Source of the DNA: Nelumbo lutea
Taxonomy: Eukaryota; Streptophyta; Magnoliopsida; Proteales; Nelumbonaceae
Assembly (NCBI GenBank): GCA_022828595.1
Contig: JAKGHH010000001.1
Location: 75,450,401-75,514,400, forward strand
Length of the DNA: 64,000 bases
Direction of reading: 5' to 3'
The notes beneath the pieces are model-generated. The model ran no database searches. It was given only the letters and a program-made list of their open reading frames with translations, and was not told the origin of the DNA. Of the stretch, positions 24,066 to 36,362 are shown one piece after another (within the stretch, counting starts at the first letter, position 1; each line of letters begins with the position of its first letter). The position numbers were made by a program, and so were the translations under genes.

Positions 24066-25068
24066 TTATTAATAACAAAGTATTAGTAAATTATTAATAA
24101 CAAACAAAGATATTATTTATTAAGTATTAATAAAATAATAATAAAAAGAAAAAAATTATTTATTAAATAATAATAAAGTAAAAATAAAATATTACTATAA
24201 TATAATTAAAGTAATAATAAAATGCTAGCATATTCATTATTCAATAATAAATTAATTTTAAAATAATAAATAAAATAATAGAGGTTAATAAACCAATAAG
24301 AAAATAATAAAAACATAGTAATAATAATAAATAATTAAATATTTATAAAATATTAATAAAGTAATAATAAAATAATAAATAAACTAATACAAATTTGAAA
24401 ATTTCAGTTGATTCCAATTCCAACTTCAATGAACCAAACAATAATCAAATTCCGATTACGATTCTTGATTTCGACTGTAAAAATTTTAATTCCAATTCTG
24501 GTTCCTGATTGAACAAAACAAACAATGGGTGATTTTGGTTCGACCCCAGGAGATATCAATTTTGGTCATGTCCATAAACCAAATGGACCCCTATTTTTTT
24601 TCTTTAAAATGGAGAATCGGGGTGGGGCCTTGGGCAGAAAAGAGTACACCGTAAACGTGAGGCTCACTGTCCATCCATATCATGGGGAGCCTGAGATTCA
24701 ACGAATTTGTTAATTTAGAGGCCTGTTGAGACGGCTGATTTGAAGGTTCAGCTAAGCTGGTCCAACTGCTTTGTAGCATCCCATCCCATGCAAACTATTC
24801 AAAGAGACTGAAGTGGACAGCCCCTTCAAATGAATGACGAACAACCAATTTGAGGATCCACGTGAGGCCATGGATTCAGTATTTTAACCTCACTCCGCTC
24901 ACGATATCAGATTTTCGGAGTCCGTTCACTATTAAATGGATGCAAATCCAAATAACAACTTCATGTCGAATATTGGATCGTATATCAGATTTTCGGTGTC
25001 CGTTCACGATCCTATTCCTATTTGTTGTTGTCGTTTCATGAAAAAGACCGAATCATGTGCCATTCATG

Positions 25069-25371
25069 GTTTTCAAAACCGGACCGGAAGGTCGGACCTA
25101 AGAAACAAGGAACTGGCTAGGTGACCGGTTCCATTTTTTGCCAAAACAGGATTTTGGCCCAAGAAAACCTTGATTTGGTCAGCAAACCATAGACCCGGGC
25201 AATTGAACCATTCGAACCGTTCAACAGTTTTGACCCTTTTTTTTTTTTGATTTTTTTAAATTTTTTTTATTTTTTGTCAAAATGGGACAACCGTTCAAAC
25301 CAAACGGTTGGACCATTCAAGCCGAGAACCACACCCTTGACCGATTCGTTCCCCAAGTTGGTTTTAAAAAC
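25069..25371. mobile_element. Dispersed foldback repeat, GGTTTT(C/T)AAAACC family
   Basis: X2 counterpart of 8978-9281 with the same ends. Differences are mainly single-base changes and T-run length. Confidence 0.6.
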
Positions 25372-25499
25372 TTGGTGCCATTCCCATTTCCCCACTACTT
25401 GGGGGCTTTAATGGATTAAGTTAGCCTCATGGGCTCATGGGCCCTGCATGCTATGGACCTCTAGTCACATAGTGAATACCACTACCGCCACCACCATTA

Positions 25500-25640
25500 A
25501 AGAATAAGAAGAAGAAGAAGGAGGAGGAGGAGGAGAGAACACCAGCTAGCGGATTTGGAGGGACACAGTGAATAGAGTCCACCTACGGGAAGAAGAAGAA
25601 GAAGAAGAAGAAGAAGGAGGAGGAGGAGGAGGAGGAGAAA
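25500..25640 (+). repeat. GAA/GGA trinucleotide-rich tract
   Basis: X2 counterpart of the tract at 9415-9550, with more GGA units. Confidence 0.85.
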
Positions 25641-25802
25641 GAGTACCCGGTGTTGGTGGCTACCACACTGGTGGTCGACAACGAAATGGCACAGCTAGAA
25701 GCTTTAATGGTGATTGGACTAAGGTTTGAAGGAAACAAAGAGGAAGAAAATCGACCAAAGGAGGGTTTTGGGTTGGGATTGGGATTTCCAGTTAGGACCT
25801 TA

Positions 25803-25918
25803 GGCTCAGTTTGGAAAGAGTACAAATACAAATATGTACACTGCAAAAACATATAAAATACAAAATAAAAGGTTTTGCATTCTACAAATTTGTATTTGTA
25901 CTCCTCCAAAATTGAGCC
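25803..25918. mobile_element. Short MITE, GGCTCAGTTTGG family, TTA target duplication
   Basis: Best preserved copy of the family. TTA stands on both sides (25800-25802 and 25919-25921) and the ends GGCTCAGTTTGG / ...AAATTGAGCC are inverted. Confidence 0.8.
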
Positions 25919-26231
25919 TTAGGGCCTATTTGGTCCAATTTTAGTTTTTTTGTCTTTTTGTATTAAAAATCAAAATGTAAAAAACTGGTCGGTTATGTAA
26001 AATCGGGACTGGTTCTCTAGTTCTCTAATTGAATTGGTCGGGTAGATGATTTTTCACAGTTTTTTTAACAAAGCAGTTTTGGGGATCTATCCGGACTGGG
26101 TAGGGGTTGGATTATGGTTTTGTTGGACAGCTTTGTGTGCCCTTAGCTTCAATCAGAGTGATGTACTTTATGAGTTTATTGTAAATGAATAAAAGTGCAT
26201 ATTTGATTCATGTTCCCTTTGTATGCTTATG

Positions 26232-27780
26232 TGTAATACCCTTAAACTGGACACCTAATGAGACTCGTGTTAATTTAGAATGGTCACAGCCAGTGGGTCA
26301 ATCTGGGGAGACCTATCCTGATAAGGCTAACACTGTTGGCCACCAAGTCAGTTGGGGTGGCCTGTCTCAGCTGCCAGGGTGAGACCCTAATCACAAACAG
26401 TGTAGGATTAATTGAATCTTTGAACTGGACCAAATTTCCAGTTCAAAGATTTGTTTTGCAAAATATATTTTATATGAGATATAAAATTATATATATTATG
26501 GTTTCAAAAATGATTGCAAAAGGTTTTAATTCCCGATATCCATATAAGCAGAGAGTGTAACACTGTTCCTTGCAACCGAGGGAGAGGTCCTCTCTTGCCG
26601 GGTAGTGTTTGATCATTATGGGCTGAGATGTTAAGTGTGAGACCATTGAGGATGATACCTGATGGGCTAATCTTGCATCTGCCCATAGTCCTAGGGTGTT
26701 ATAAGGTGGCTTGGCCCAGGGACCACTTAGGGTAAGTGTTGGGCCCATAGAGCCCATTTGATGGGTTTTACGGGGTGCACTGTCCATAGCTGTGTATTCG
26801 GACAGGCTTTGTGACAAAGGCTGGGCCGAATCCATGTGGCTGATGTATAGATCAATGCTTCGGTCCCACGTTATACAAGGAAGCCCAACTAGGCAGCAGT
26901 TAGGAAGGCTAAGTGAGCACATGAGCTTAATGGGCCTAAAGCCCATTTCGAACTGGACTAATTTAATAAGTTAAATATGGGCGAATTCTGAGATGGATCA
27001 GTAGATAGGATAGGGTCTTAACCCCATCCACTCAGAGAGTCCAGATCTGAATATGATTTAGATCTAGAAACCTCCTAATGAGATTCGGAGAAGGGTGATC
27101 TAATCTATAGATAAGATAAGGGTTTATCCTTATCACCTAAAGAGATGTCTGATCCAAATATGATTTGGATCAGTAGCTCCTAATTGGATTAGGAGCTGAT
27201 CCTTTAGGGTTACAAAAGAAGGAAGGGGCAGCAGCCTTTAGAAGACACATACTCACATCCTCTTCAGAGCTAAAATCATAGAAGGAAGAATTAAGCAACC
27301 CTGCAGAATTCTTTCTTGCCACCTCCTTGTTCTTGCTGCCCAGTTTGCCAGTTCGATCTCCAGTTGTGGGAGAAGTCAAGATTCGATCTTGACATCAGTT
27401 CTTTGTGAAAGAATTGATAGGAAGTTGTGCTCATGTGCCATCCTGTTGTTTCTTGTGAAGGACAGAGTTTTGGAGGAGAACATTGCTGATTCTGCTCCAT
27501 CTTACACTGCGCCATCTTCAGTGGGAGCAGTCTTTGGATCCTTCCTTGGGCATGAACACCTTCGTTGGGAGAAATTATTTATTCGTATTAGGTATAATCC
27601 TTTCCCACTCCTTTTGGTTTAGATCTGGTTCAGTTTATGGTTCAAGATTGATCATTGAAAATATGTTTTTCTAAATAGGGAATGTGATTCCTAGTTGAAG
27701 GAAGAGAAAAATTTTTGGAATTCGCCCATTTATTCTGCAAGATTTGGGCATCCATACGATGGATCTCTCATCCCTTTCAG
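26232..27780 (+). mobile_element. Copia-type LTR (L1 counterpart), more complete
   Basis: Starts TGTAATACCC and runs to a region (catccatacgatggatc) resembling the LTR ends at 12690 and 32560. It holds the ~1.16 kb missing from X1. Sequence between 26390 and 26448 is unrelated to X1 and forms a perfect hairpin. Confidence 0.55.
26415..26451. repeat. Perfect 14-bp inverted repeat with 9-base loop
   Basis: AATCTTTGAACTGG is followed nine bases later by CCAGTTCAAAGATT. It lies exactly where X2 differs from X1. Confidence 0.85.
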
Positions 27781-28439
27781 GTTTAACTGGCCAATTATTC
27801 CAATTTTAGAACATTGGATTTGATAATTCAATTAGGCTAGGTCCTCTTGTGTTTATGAAATTGATTAAGTTGACATCACCGATTTCCTCATTAAAGAGTT
27901 CTTATGAATGATGGATTGTAGGCACTTTGATGATAGTCATAATTTACGTAATGAAGTTCATGGCATTCTATTGTTAGAGGGTTGTCAACACCTGATTTTT
28001 TCTTGGTGCACCGCCTGAACCCCCAATTCACCCTGAACACCCAATCAAACACTCTTAATCTCTCCAAAACACCTAGAAACCCAAAATCCCAACTTTCATC
28101 CCCAAAGCCCTTAAATACATCATTAACCATTCAATACCAATCTGATGGCCTCGATCAACTCTAGTCAACACTTTTACACTCATATCAGACACCACCATCA
28201 AACTCAAGACCTCTCAAAATAACTACCCATAAAATTTCATCTCAAGATTCCTCAATTTACCCCTTCATCAAGCGAAGATTCCATTATGATGCTCTCAATA
28301 GCCTAAAAGCTAGGAACCCATATTCCCTTTATCTTAATACATCCGAACCGATCAAACCACACCATTCAACTCTGGATACATTAAAATACCTGCCCATAAA
28401 CTTCCAACCTCATATTCCCCCATTTGCCCTTCTATTAAC

Positions 28440-29735
28440 CTAGGTATGTTGGGGCAGTCTAAAAATTCATCTGAGTAGATGATCATAGTGATAGGACTAG
28501 CCCTTTTGTCGAACAAAATGAATGATAAGGCTTACACTCTCTCTAATGAAAACTTAAACTGTCGACAGTGGATTTCAACTATGTTTGAAATTTGGTTTTA
28601 CAAAATATATTTATATGATATATAAATACCATATATTTATATGATATATATATTATTATTTTATGAAAAATGTTTGTAAAAATGTTTTACTTTCCGAGAT
28701 CCATCCGAGCAGAGAGAGTGACATTATACCTTGCAGCAAGGGGAGAGGTTTTTCCCTGTGGGGCAGTGTTGTGATCATTATGGGATGAGAGGTTAAGTAT
28801 AAGAAACCATTACAGGGCTGATTAAATGATGGGATTTATCTTACTTAAGTCCATTGTCCTTAGATCTTCATAGGATGGTTGAGCCCACAGTGATGCCCAA
28901 GCCTTTTCGCAAAGGCTGGGCTGAATCCATGTGGACTTATGTGAGGTCATTGTGGGGTCCCACGCCATACAAATCAGACCTAAGTTGCCCATGCAACATC
29001 TTGAGTTATGAGCCTTTGAAAAAAATGGTCCTAATGCCCATAATTAATAAGATTAAGTAAGTTGTCACATGTCAACTTACTCTAAGTCGAATCTTAGTTT
29101 AAAAACGGGTATGGAGAACCCATCCTCTTAAGAGGATAAGGCTTATATCTTAATAGAGTTTATATCCAAATTAGATTTGGTTAATCTCCTAATTTGATTA
29201 GGAGAAGCGCTCCATAAGGAGATAAAAGAAGAAGGTGAACCAGACTAGAACACCATTCTCTCTTGTTCTCTCTTGTTATCTTTTGTCTTCCAAGAAACCC
29301 TATCATGACCTAGGATTTCAAGGACTGGTAAAGATCAGTTTTCTTATGATTTTTGCAAGAAAAATTCAAAGGAATTTCAGACTCACCTTCCCTAGTTCGA
29401 TCCAAATAGTCAGGTTGCAGTTTTGTTGAAAACTGTGTTGTTGAATTAACTTCACCTATACACTGTGCCATCTTTAGTGGAGTCTAGTTTTATGACAGAT
29501 TTGGGCATGAACTTTTACCTTGGGATCTGTGTTTGTGGTACTTTTATCAGGTATAAATCTCACTCTTTGATTGATTCCAAATCTGGTCCGATTCAGTGTA
29601 ATACCAATGTTGAAAAATTTTGTTTTTCAAAACTAGGAAATTCGATACCCTAAAGGATTATGAAATTTTTGAAATTTTGCCTTGACATCTAGAATAGTTC
29701 GGCCATCCATATGATAGATCCTAACTCTTCCAACA
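28440..29735 (+). mobile_element. Copia-type LTR (L2 counterpart) with primer-binding site
   Basis: X2 copy of 11385-12708. It ends CTCTTCCAACA and is followed by ATGATATCAGAGCA. It lacks the long (AT)n tract seen in X1. Confidence 0.65.
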
Positions 29736-30635
29736 ATGATATCAGAGCACTTGGTTCATTCCTTGCATTAAACCAAACCATATTTGAACCAAAACTCAAA
29801 TCGACAAGAACTAGTGTAGTCATTTGAGCAGTTAGCAAAAATCTCTAAGAATTCAGTTCTTAGAGTGGGCCAATGATATAAAATTTTATACATATATTCT
29901 GATATATTATAAAGTTTTTTTCTATTATGGATTCTTGAAATATCAGGCTAAAAGTGTGATGGATATTGAACTCTTGATGGTGGCATGATTTGTGCACACC
30001 AAATTTATTAATTTGATTATGTGGTTTGAAATTAATTTTTTTCTTTTCTAGAATGAATGTATTAGGTTTTTCTAATGTAAGCAATAGAAATTAGGGATTT
30101 TCTATTTTTTTTACATTAAAAAATTACTGGAGCTTTCAGAGAAGACAAAGATTGTAAATGGAGATCGATCTATAGATTGCAATTTCGCATGGATGCAGTT
30201 TTTGTTTGGATTGGATTCAGACCATCACACTCTCAGTTTTGATTATTTGCTATTTATTTGTTGATACGATTGTGAATCATAACTGAGAATTTCATATCAT
30301 TGCCTATGTGAATTGATGCATGTTTTGGACACCAAACCCTAGGATCATTGTTCAAGTGACCGAAAATCGATTTTAGGCCAAGGGTTTGATGGCCCATTGC
30401 ATGGACCAATTCGGCCCATACTTGAAAAACCCTTTTTATGTTAGATTAAAGCAATACTAGTCCATTTCAACATAGACTGCTATATGGGTCGAAGTGCTTT
30501 TTAAAACTTAGCTGCGAGAACCCTAGCCCATTAAGGGCCCATTTGAATCTAACTTTATGAAATCCAATGCGAGTCACTATGGTATGACCTAAACCTGACC
30601 TATAGACTGATATATACGTTCCCTCATGATACATA

Positions 30636-30637
<2 letters not shown>

Positions 30638-30666
<29 letters not shown>
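30638..30666. repeat. (AT)n microsatellite
   Basis: About 14 AT dinucleotides. Confidence 0.9.
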
Positions 30667-30670
<4 letters not shown>

Positions 30671-30738
30671 GTTTTATGAAAAATGTTTTAATTCTTGAGA
30701 TCCATCTAAGCAAAGAGTGTGACACTGTACCTTGCAGT

Positions 30739-31635
30739 TAGACCTGTTCATGGGCCGGCCCGGCCCAACACAGCCCCCATACGGGCTTAAGCATGTGTTT
30801 TTGCCCACGGGCTTGACCTTGGGCCTAAAAGCCCAAACCCGACTATTTTACGGGCCGGGCTCAGGATTTGTTAAAAAAGCTCAGCCTGACTTTTCCTAAA
30901 CTACCTAACCCTAACCCTAAATACTTAAAATTTTTCTTTTCATTCTCCTTTCTCACTTCCACTCTTAGAAGCGGCTCTCATTTCTCACTCTCACTCTTAG
31001 AAGCGGCTCTCATTTCTCCCTCTCAACTCTCAGAACCGGTGAACCCAACTGCACCTACGAACTTAGTCACCGATGACCGACTCCACCAGAACTAGTCATC
31101 TCCTTCTTTGGTGGTGATCTCTCTCTCTCTCTCTCCCCCTCTCTCTCTCTAGCTGGCACCGTTTTCATCTTCTTTCTTCTCAATCTCAGTCCTCTCTCTT
31201 CTTAGAACTAGGTCTTCTATCTTCTCAGTTCTCTCTCCAGTTGGCGCCACTAGAACCCAGGTGCACCATTTTCATTCTACGAACTCAGGCACCTCCGCAC
31301 CAGCGGCTGGCACCACCAAATCTTGATCATCTCTCTCTCTCTCAAGCGGTGAGCTCTCTTTCTCTCTCTCTCTAGCCAGCACTGTTGTCATCTTCTATTT
31401 TCTCACTTTTTGGATTTCTATTCTCACTCTCAGACTCCCAGGAATAGGCGAACTCAGCAAGCACCATTCTCTTAGACGGCACCGGCGCTCAGATTCCCAA
31501 GTCAGGCTTCAGGCTCGGGCCCGGACTTTGGGCTTTTTTGAGGTTCGGGCTTGGGCTTGGGCCTAAAATGTTTATGTTAATAAAGAGCAAAAGCAAGGCT
31601 CGAGCCTGGCCTGGCCCGACCCATGAATAGGTCTA
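30739..31635. mobile_element. Non-autonomous hAT-type element inserted in L3
   Basis: Ends TAGACCTGTTCATGGGCCGG and the inverse of CCGACCCATGAATAGGTCTA. The 8-bp flanks are CTTGCAGT and CTTGTAGC (two mismatches). The LTR sequence reads straight through when the insert is removed. The interior has CT-repeat blocks, two copies of a 30-bp tcactctcactcttagaagcgg unit and a short telomere-like CCTAACCCTAACCCTAAA at about 30905. No transposase. Confidence 0.75.
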
Positions 31636-32605
31636 CTTGTAGCTAAGGGAGAGGTCATTCCCTGTCAGATAGTGTTGTGATCATTATGGGCTAAGAGGTT
31701 AAGTGTAAGAGACCATTACATGGTTAATTACCTTATGAGCTTTTTCTTAATTACATATCCTTAAATCTTCATAGAATGGCTGAATTCAATGATCATTGTG
31801 TTTAGTAGTGAATTTGACCAAGCCTTTTCATAGAGGTTGGGCCAAACCCATGTAGACTTATGTAAGATCATTGTGAGGTCCCACGCCATACAAATCAGCC
31901 CTAAGTTGGCCATGCAACATCTTGGGTCGTGAGATTAATTAAGCTTTCACATGACAATTTGCTCCATTCGAATCAAGGTTTGAAAATGGGTATAGAGCAC
32001 TCATCCTCTTAAGAGGATAAGGATTATCTCTTAATAGAGTCCAGAAGCAAATTAGATTTGGATAATCTCCTAATTTGATTAGGAAAAGTGCTCCATACGG
32101 AGATTAAAAAAGAAGAGGGCGAACCAAACTAGAACACCACTCTCCCTTGTTCTCTCTTCATATCTTTTGTCTTCCAAGAAACCCTATCACAACCTAGGCT
32201 TCCAAGGACTGATAGAGATCAGTTTTCTTCTGATTTTTGCAAGATCACCTTCCCTAGTTCGATCCAAGCAGTTGGGTTGCAATTTTGTTGAAAGCAGTGT
32301 TGCTGAATCAATTTCCCCTATACATTGCGTCATCTTCAATGGATGCTAGTTTTAGGACTGGTTTGGGCATAAACTTCCACCTTGAGATCTATGTTTGTAG
32401 TATCCATATTATATATAAATCTCCCTCTTTAATTGGCTTCAAATCTGGTCCGGTTCAATGCAAGACCGATCCTAAAAAATGCAATTTTTCATAACTAGTT
32501 AATTCGACACCTAGAAGGATTAAGAAATTTTTGATATTTTGCCCAGCCATCTAGCATGGTTCTGCCACTCATATGATGGATCCTAACCCTTCCAACATAA
32601 ACCAA

Positions 32606-34009
32606 CCTCAATAATAGTTACATGAAGGGGGTCTATTTGCAAATGTCTCAAGAAGTTTAGGGGAGGTGATTATAATTACCAAACTTCAGGGAGATTTGGG
32701 CAATAATCAAAAACTTCAAGGGAGATTTGAGCAACTGTCATGCTTTGTTTTCCAATTATTGAACAAAAAGAGGGACTTTTGTGTATTTTCCCTAACAAGC
32801 ATAAGTGGGAATGTTAAATAGCATTTTTGCCATTGACTTGTTTTACAATTATGAACAAAAAGAATGGAGTTTTGTGTCTTTTTTGTAATAAGCATTAAAT
32901 GATAAAGATGAGTCATTTCCTCATAAGCATAAAACGAGAAAACAAAAATACATATTTACCATTGCTCCTCTCATTCAAACTTTATAAATGGAGTATTTTA
33001 GTCTAGTGAAAATTCCCAATTTCAACCACATCGATTCGTACTTTATAGATGGTATAGATATCATAATCATCCATGCTTATTTTGAGTTCAGGTTTGATCA
33101 AGAAGACTTATTTCATTAAAACATGTTGTTTTTGACAGGTTTGAGTTAGATTAGAAATTTTACTATCTTGGAAAAGCTTAGAATTGCCTATAAACATACC
33201 ATTGTACAATCTCTAAATTAGTGATTTGAGTTCGATTTCCTTTGATTTTTTTCTTCTTGTGTATTCAAGAGTTTTCTTATTGAAAAAAGACAGCCTTCTT
33301 CATGCTCCCGCTACATCACTACTTGAAATCTGTGTGTTTAGTCACACAAACAAAAAGATTATCTAACATCAAAGATAAAGAGTTTCGAAAGCCTCCACCC
33401 TCATCCCACCAAATCATTTAGCTTTTTGGGCCATACACATAGTAAGCAATGCATCATACTAAACTGTCAGAATAGAAATACCAACCCTATTGATTGGCAA
33501 AGACAACCCCAAACCAAATAGCTCTTAGCCTCCAAGATACATATATTACTATATATTCTATGTATATTTATTTATATTATATATATTTATATTAAAAATT
33601 AATAAATATGCATGATATATATAAATATATATTTATAATATATAATATATAATAAATTATTTATTATTTAAAATATAATATTATATATATATATATATTT
33701 CTAGTATTTTATTATATATTTATATATTTTTTGTAATATATATTGTAAATATAAAAAACCAAAAATTCGACGAACCAAATTGACAATTAACCGATAATAT
33801 TGGTTCAGTTTCAAAAATAGGCCCAACCTAACTATGAGCACCCCTAGCAAGAAACCAACAACAACTGCAATAAAATAGTTATTATTAGTGGTGATAAATA
33901 CACCAAAGAAAATTTGATTCTTAGCCCAATCTAAACCCATCGAGTTGAGTTAATGGTGATAAAATAGTTATCATTAGTGGTTAAAGAAACTCACATGTGA
34001 GGGGGAGAT
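32606..34009. other. Intergenic, AT-rich, no gene
   Basis: Includes an imperfect direct repeat (ttgtttt.caattat.gaacaaaaag at about 32746 and 32839) and a very AT-rich block at 33540-33760. A GAGCACCCCTA end at about 33837 may belong to a decayed hAT element. No coding region seen. Confidence 0.5.
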
Positions 34010-34388
34010 TGTTGGGATGCACATGTAAGTAGGTGTGTGGAATGAGTGAAAGAGAGTCCCACATTGGAAAGACACAAGAAGTGAAAGGGACTTATATACA
34101 AGAGTGCCCCATAATCCAATAACTTATGCTTTTGGGTTATAAGTGGTGTCCATCTCTTGTGTACAAGCCTAACGCACATGCATGTGTGCGAGCCCCCTAT
34201 TTTGGCGACTCCTCATGGTCCTGACTCCCTACAAGGCACAACGCTAGCCTCTATATTCATGAGTTTAGTATAGTGCACTTGTACTTGATGGATCACTTGT
34301 ATGGGGCAAGGGTCAAAGATAGCTCCATCCATCATCATTTTGCAACCTACCTCCAAGCATACCATAGAGTGAGAGAGGCCATCTAGAC
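34010..34388 (+). mobile_element. Copia-type LTR fragment with polypurine tract
   Basis: TGTGAGGGGGAGAT (33996-34009) is a typical copia polypurine tract. The following TGTTGGGATGCACATG and agtcccacattggaaagac are typical of plant copia LTR starts. No polyprotein remains upstream and the right border is not seen. Confidence 0.6.
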
Positions 34389-34877
34389 TAGGAATGGCAA
34401 TGGGGTGGGGCACCCCGTCCCCGTCCCCGCCCTGTAGTCAAGATACTTTGCCCTGCCCCCACCCCATCCCTGGTGGCGGTGCAGGTTCAGGGTGGGGCGT
34501 CCACTCCCCATTGGGGATAGATAATCCCCAAATTTTTCTTGCTCCATGGAAACTTCTTAAAATTATTTATTTTGTGAACAATTTACACATATAATATAGG
34601 AATTTGAGGGTATTTTAGGAATTGAATTACAATACTTTGGGGGTACTTAAAAATGGAATTATACAATTCTAGGATTACAAGAATTTAGGGAAAACTTAGA
34701 AATATTTTAAATATCAATATTAAACCTAGAGATATTTTACTAATTTTACCTTCGGGTTTGGGGACTTATATACAAAACCCATCCCCAGTTCAAGGAAAAA
34801 ATATTTTCCCCATCCCCGCCCCACCCTCGTTTAGGGTTGGGAAAACCTCCCGTTCAGGGTGGGGTGGGGTAGGGCCT
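34389..34877. mobile_element. hAT-like element, TAGGAATGGC family, right end cut by an LTR
   Basis: Starts TAGGAATGGCAATGGGGTGG and continues with CCCCGTCCCCGCCC and TGTAGTCAAGATA, the same order as at 62642. The GGGGTGGGG-rich right part stops abruptly at the LTR start at 34878. Confidence 0.55.
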
Positions 34878-36362
34878 TGATAGCTATAAATATATAACCC
34901 TAGCAAGTGCACTAGTTATCAAGTAGTATAATAATATCGTTCTCATGGGGATTTAACAAAATAAGTATTAAGACCACAGTCTTCCCTAATTATTTAGACA
35001 ATCAAAATTCAGATTTAAGTAAGAACTACTGAAAATAAAAACTAGAAAAAGAAAATAGAAACAAAAGTGATCACTAACCGAATATGCAATGGATGAAATC
35101 ACTAGGGCTTTTGGTCCACCTAACCAATGTAATGAATATTGATGGGTTCGATTAACCAAGATTATTTGTCATTCCCATAAGCTGAGGTATTTCTAATTTT
35201 ATTTAATATTCTCTCTCGAGATATACTAAACCTACACCAATCAGGTAACCCTTCGATCTCTCGAGTAGAGCTCTCAAGATGGGAGTGCATTAAGTCCAAG
35301 AAAAACCATTAAATTCAGATGAATCATGTATATATATCTCTATATACCATTCAATTCATACTATGAATTATTCAGTCAATTATGTGAATTCTTCTCTTGA
35401 TTCATTCGCATAACTCAAATCAATTAAGAGGTGGCCAAGCTCTTAATTGCATTAAGCACAATAATTCATAGACTATATGGAAATCATAATCTTGGATAAA
35501 TCATAAAGATAAAAATATATTCATTGACTTGATTAGGCTTTCCTCAGCCCTAGCAAGAAACAAATCAGTTCATGATAGAAAAATTAAAGCAAACAAAGGG
35601 AAAGAAAAAACTCTTGAATTTGCCCATGATGCTGAGATCTCCTCTTCTTGCCGCCACCTTCTTCTTGAAAGTTTCTTGAATTCTTGAATCTTTCTTGACT
35701 GATTGCTCCTTGCTTCTTGATTCAATCCCCAAGATTGAGTGATTGTGTGATCCCTAAAGCTGGTTCGCCCCCTCCTTTATATAGCTTAAAGGGGAGGGGG
35801 TGGTCTTCTACTTCCTCTTGAAGTTGATCTTTACAAGAATAGAAAGTCCTATCCTAATTCTAATCTTATCTTTTTATCTAATGAACTCAATCCTCTTAGC
35901 TCTCTAAAATTACATCAAGAATTTAAATCTGGAAGGACTCTTCTCAGCTTCTTGTTCCTTGATTCGTATTAGACCTCCTCTGTGAATTGGGCTTCAGCCA
36001 GGCTTTTCTGCAAGTTGGGCTTCAACTGCGGATTGGGCCTTCCTATGAAATTTCCCCGACTTTGGGCCTCGATTTGACTTCAATGTAGGCCGAATCTACG
36101 AAAATCCAAAACATGAAAGTTGTGGATTTTTCTCTTATCTTTCCAGTGGATCTTCAATTAGCCCATGTGGAGTTTAGATACGCGAGTTACGCCTAGATTA
36201 CTGAACGATGTCGAAACTATGAAAAATCATCCGATTTGTCTTTCTTTGCTCCTGATGCCTTCTTTCATGCCCTAAACAGAAATATGAGTCCAATTAGATG
36301 CTAATTTTGTATAAAAGACATAATAATTGGGGATAAAAATATGATAAATTCTACTCTCATCA
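34878..36362 (-). mobile_element. LTR of that gypsy element
   Basis: On the plus strand it runs from TGATAGCTATAAATA to CTACTCTCATCA, with TGAT/ATCA ends. The next bases AACCCCTCACACTT are the polypurine tract in reverse. A minus-strand TATA-like CTATATAAAGGAGG lies at about 35772-35786. No partner LTR is in the window. Confidence 0.75.

Larger units (their letters stand above)
24066..30622. repeat. Segmental duplication copy X2
   Basis: Repeats X1 (7960-13832) in order and orientation. It continues without a break past 30622 (tatatacgttccctcatgat), where X1 instead switches to LTR sequence, so X2 keeps the original right border. Confidence 0.9.
30623..32605 (+). mobile_element. Third copia-type LTR copy (L3), split by a hAT element
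   Basis: Pieces at 30640-30738 and 31636-32605 match L2 in order (gtgacactgtaccttgcag, gggagaggtcattccctgtc, catgtagacttatg, ggatcctaacccttccaaca). After the end there is no TATCAGAGC motif, so this may be a solo or 3' LTR. Confidence 0.65.

Noticed and set aside
30898..30920. Chromosome end or telomere
   Set aside because: Only about two and a half CCCTAAA-like units inside a transposon.
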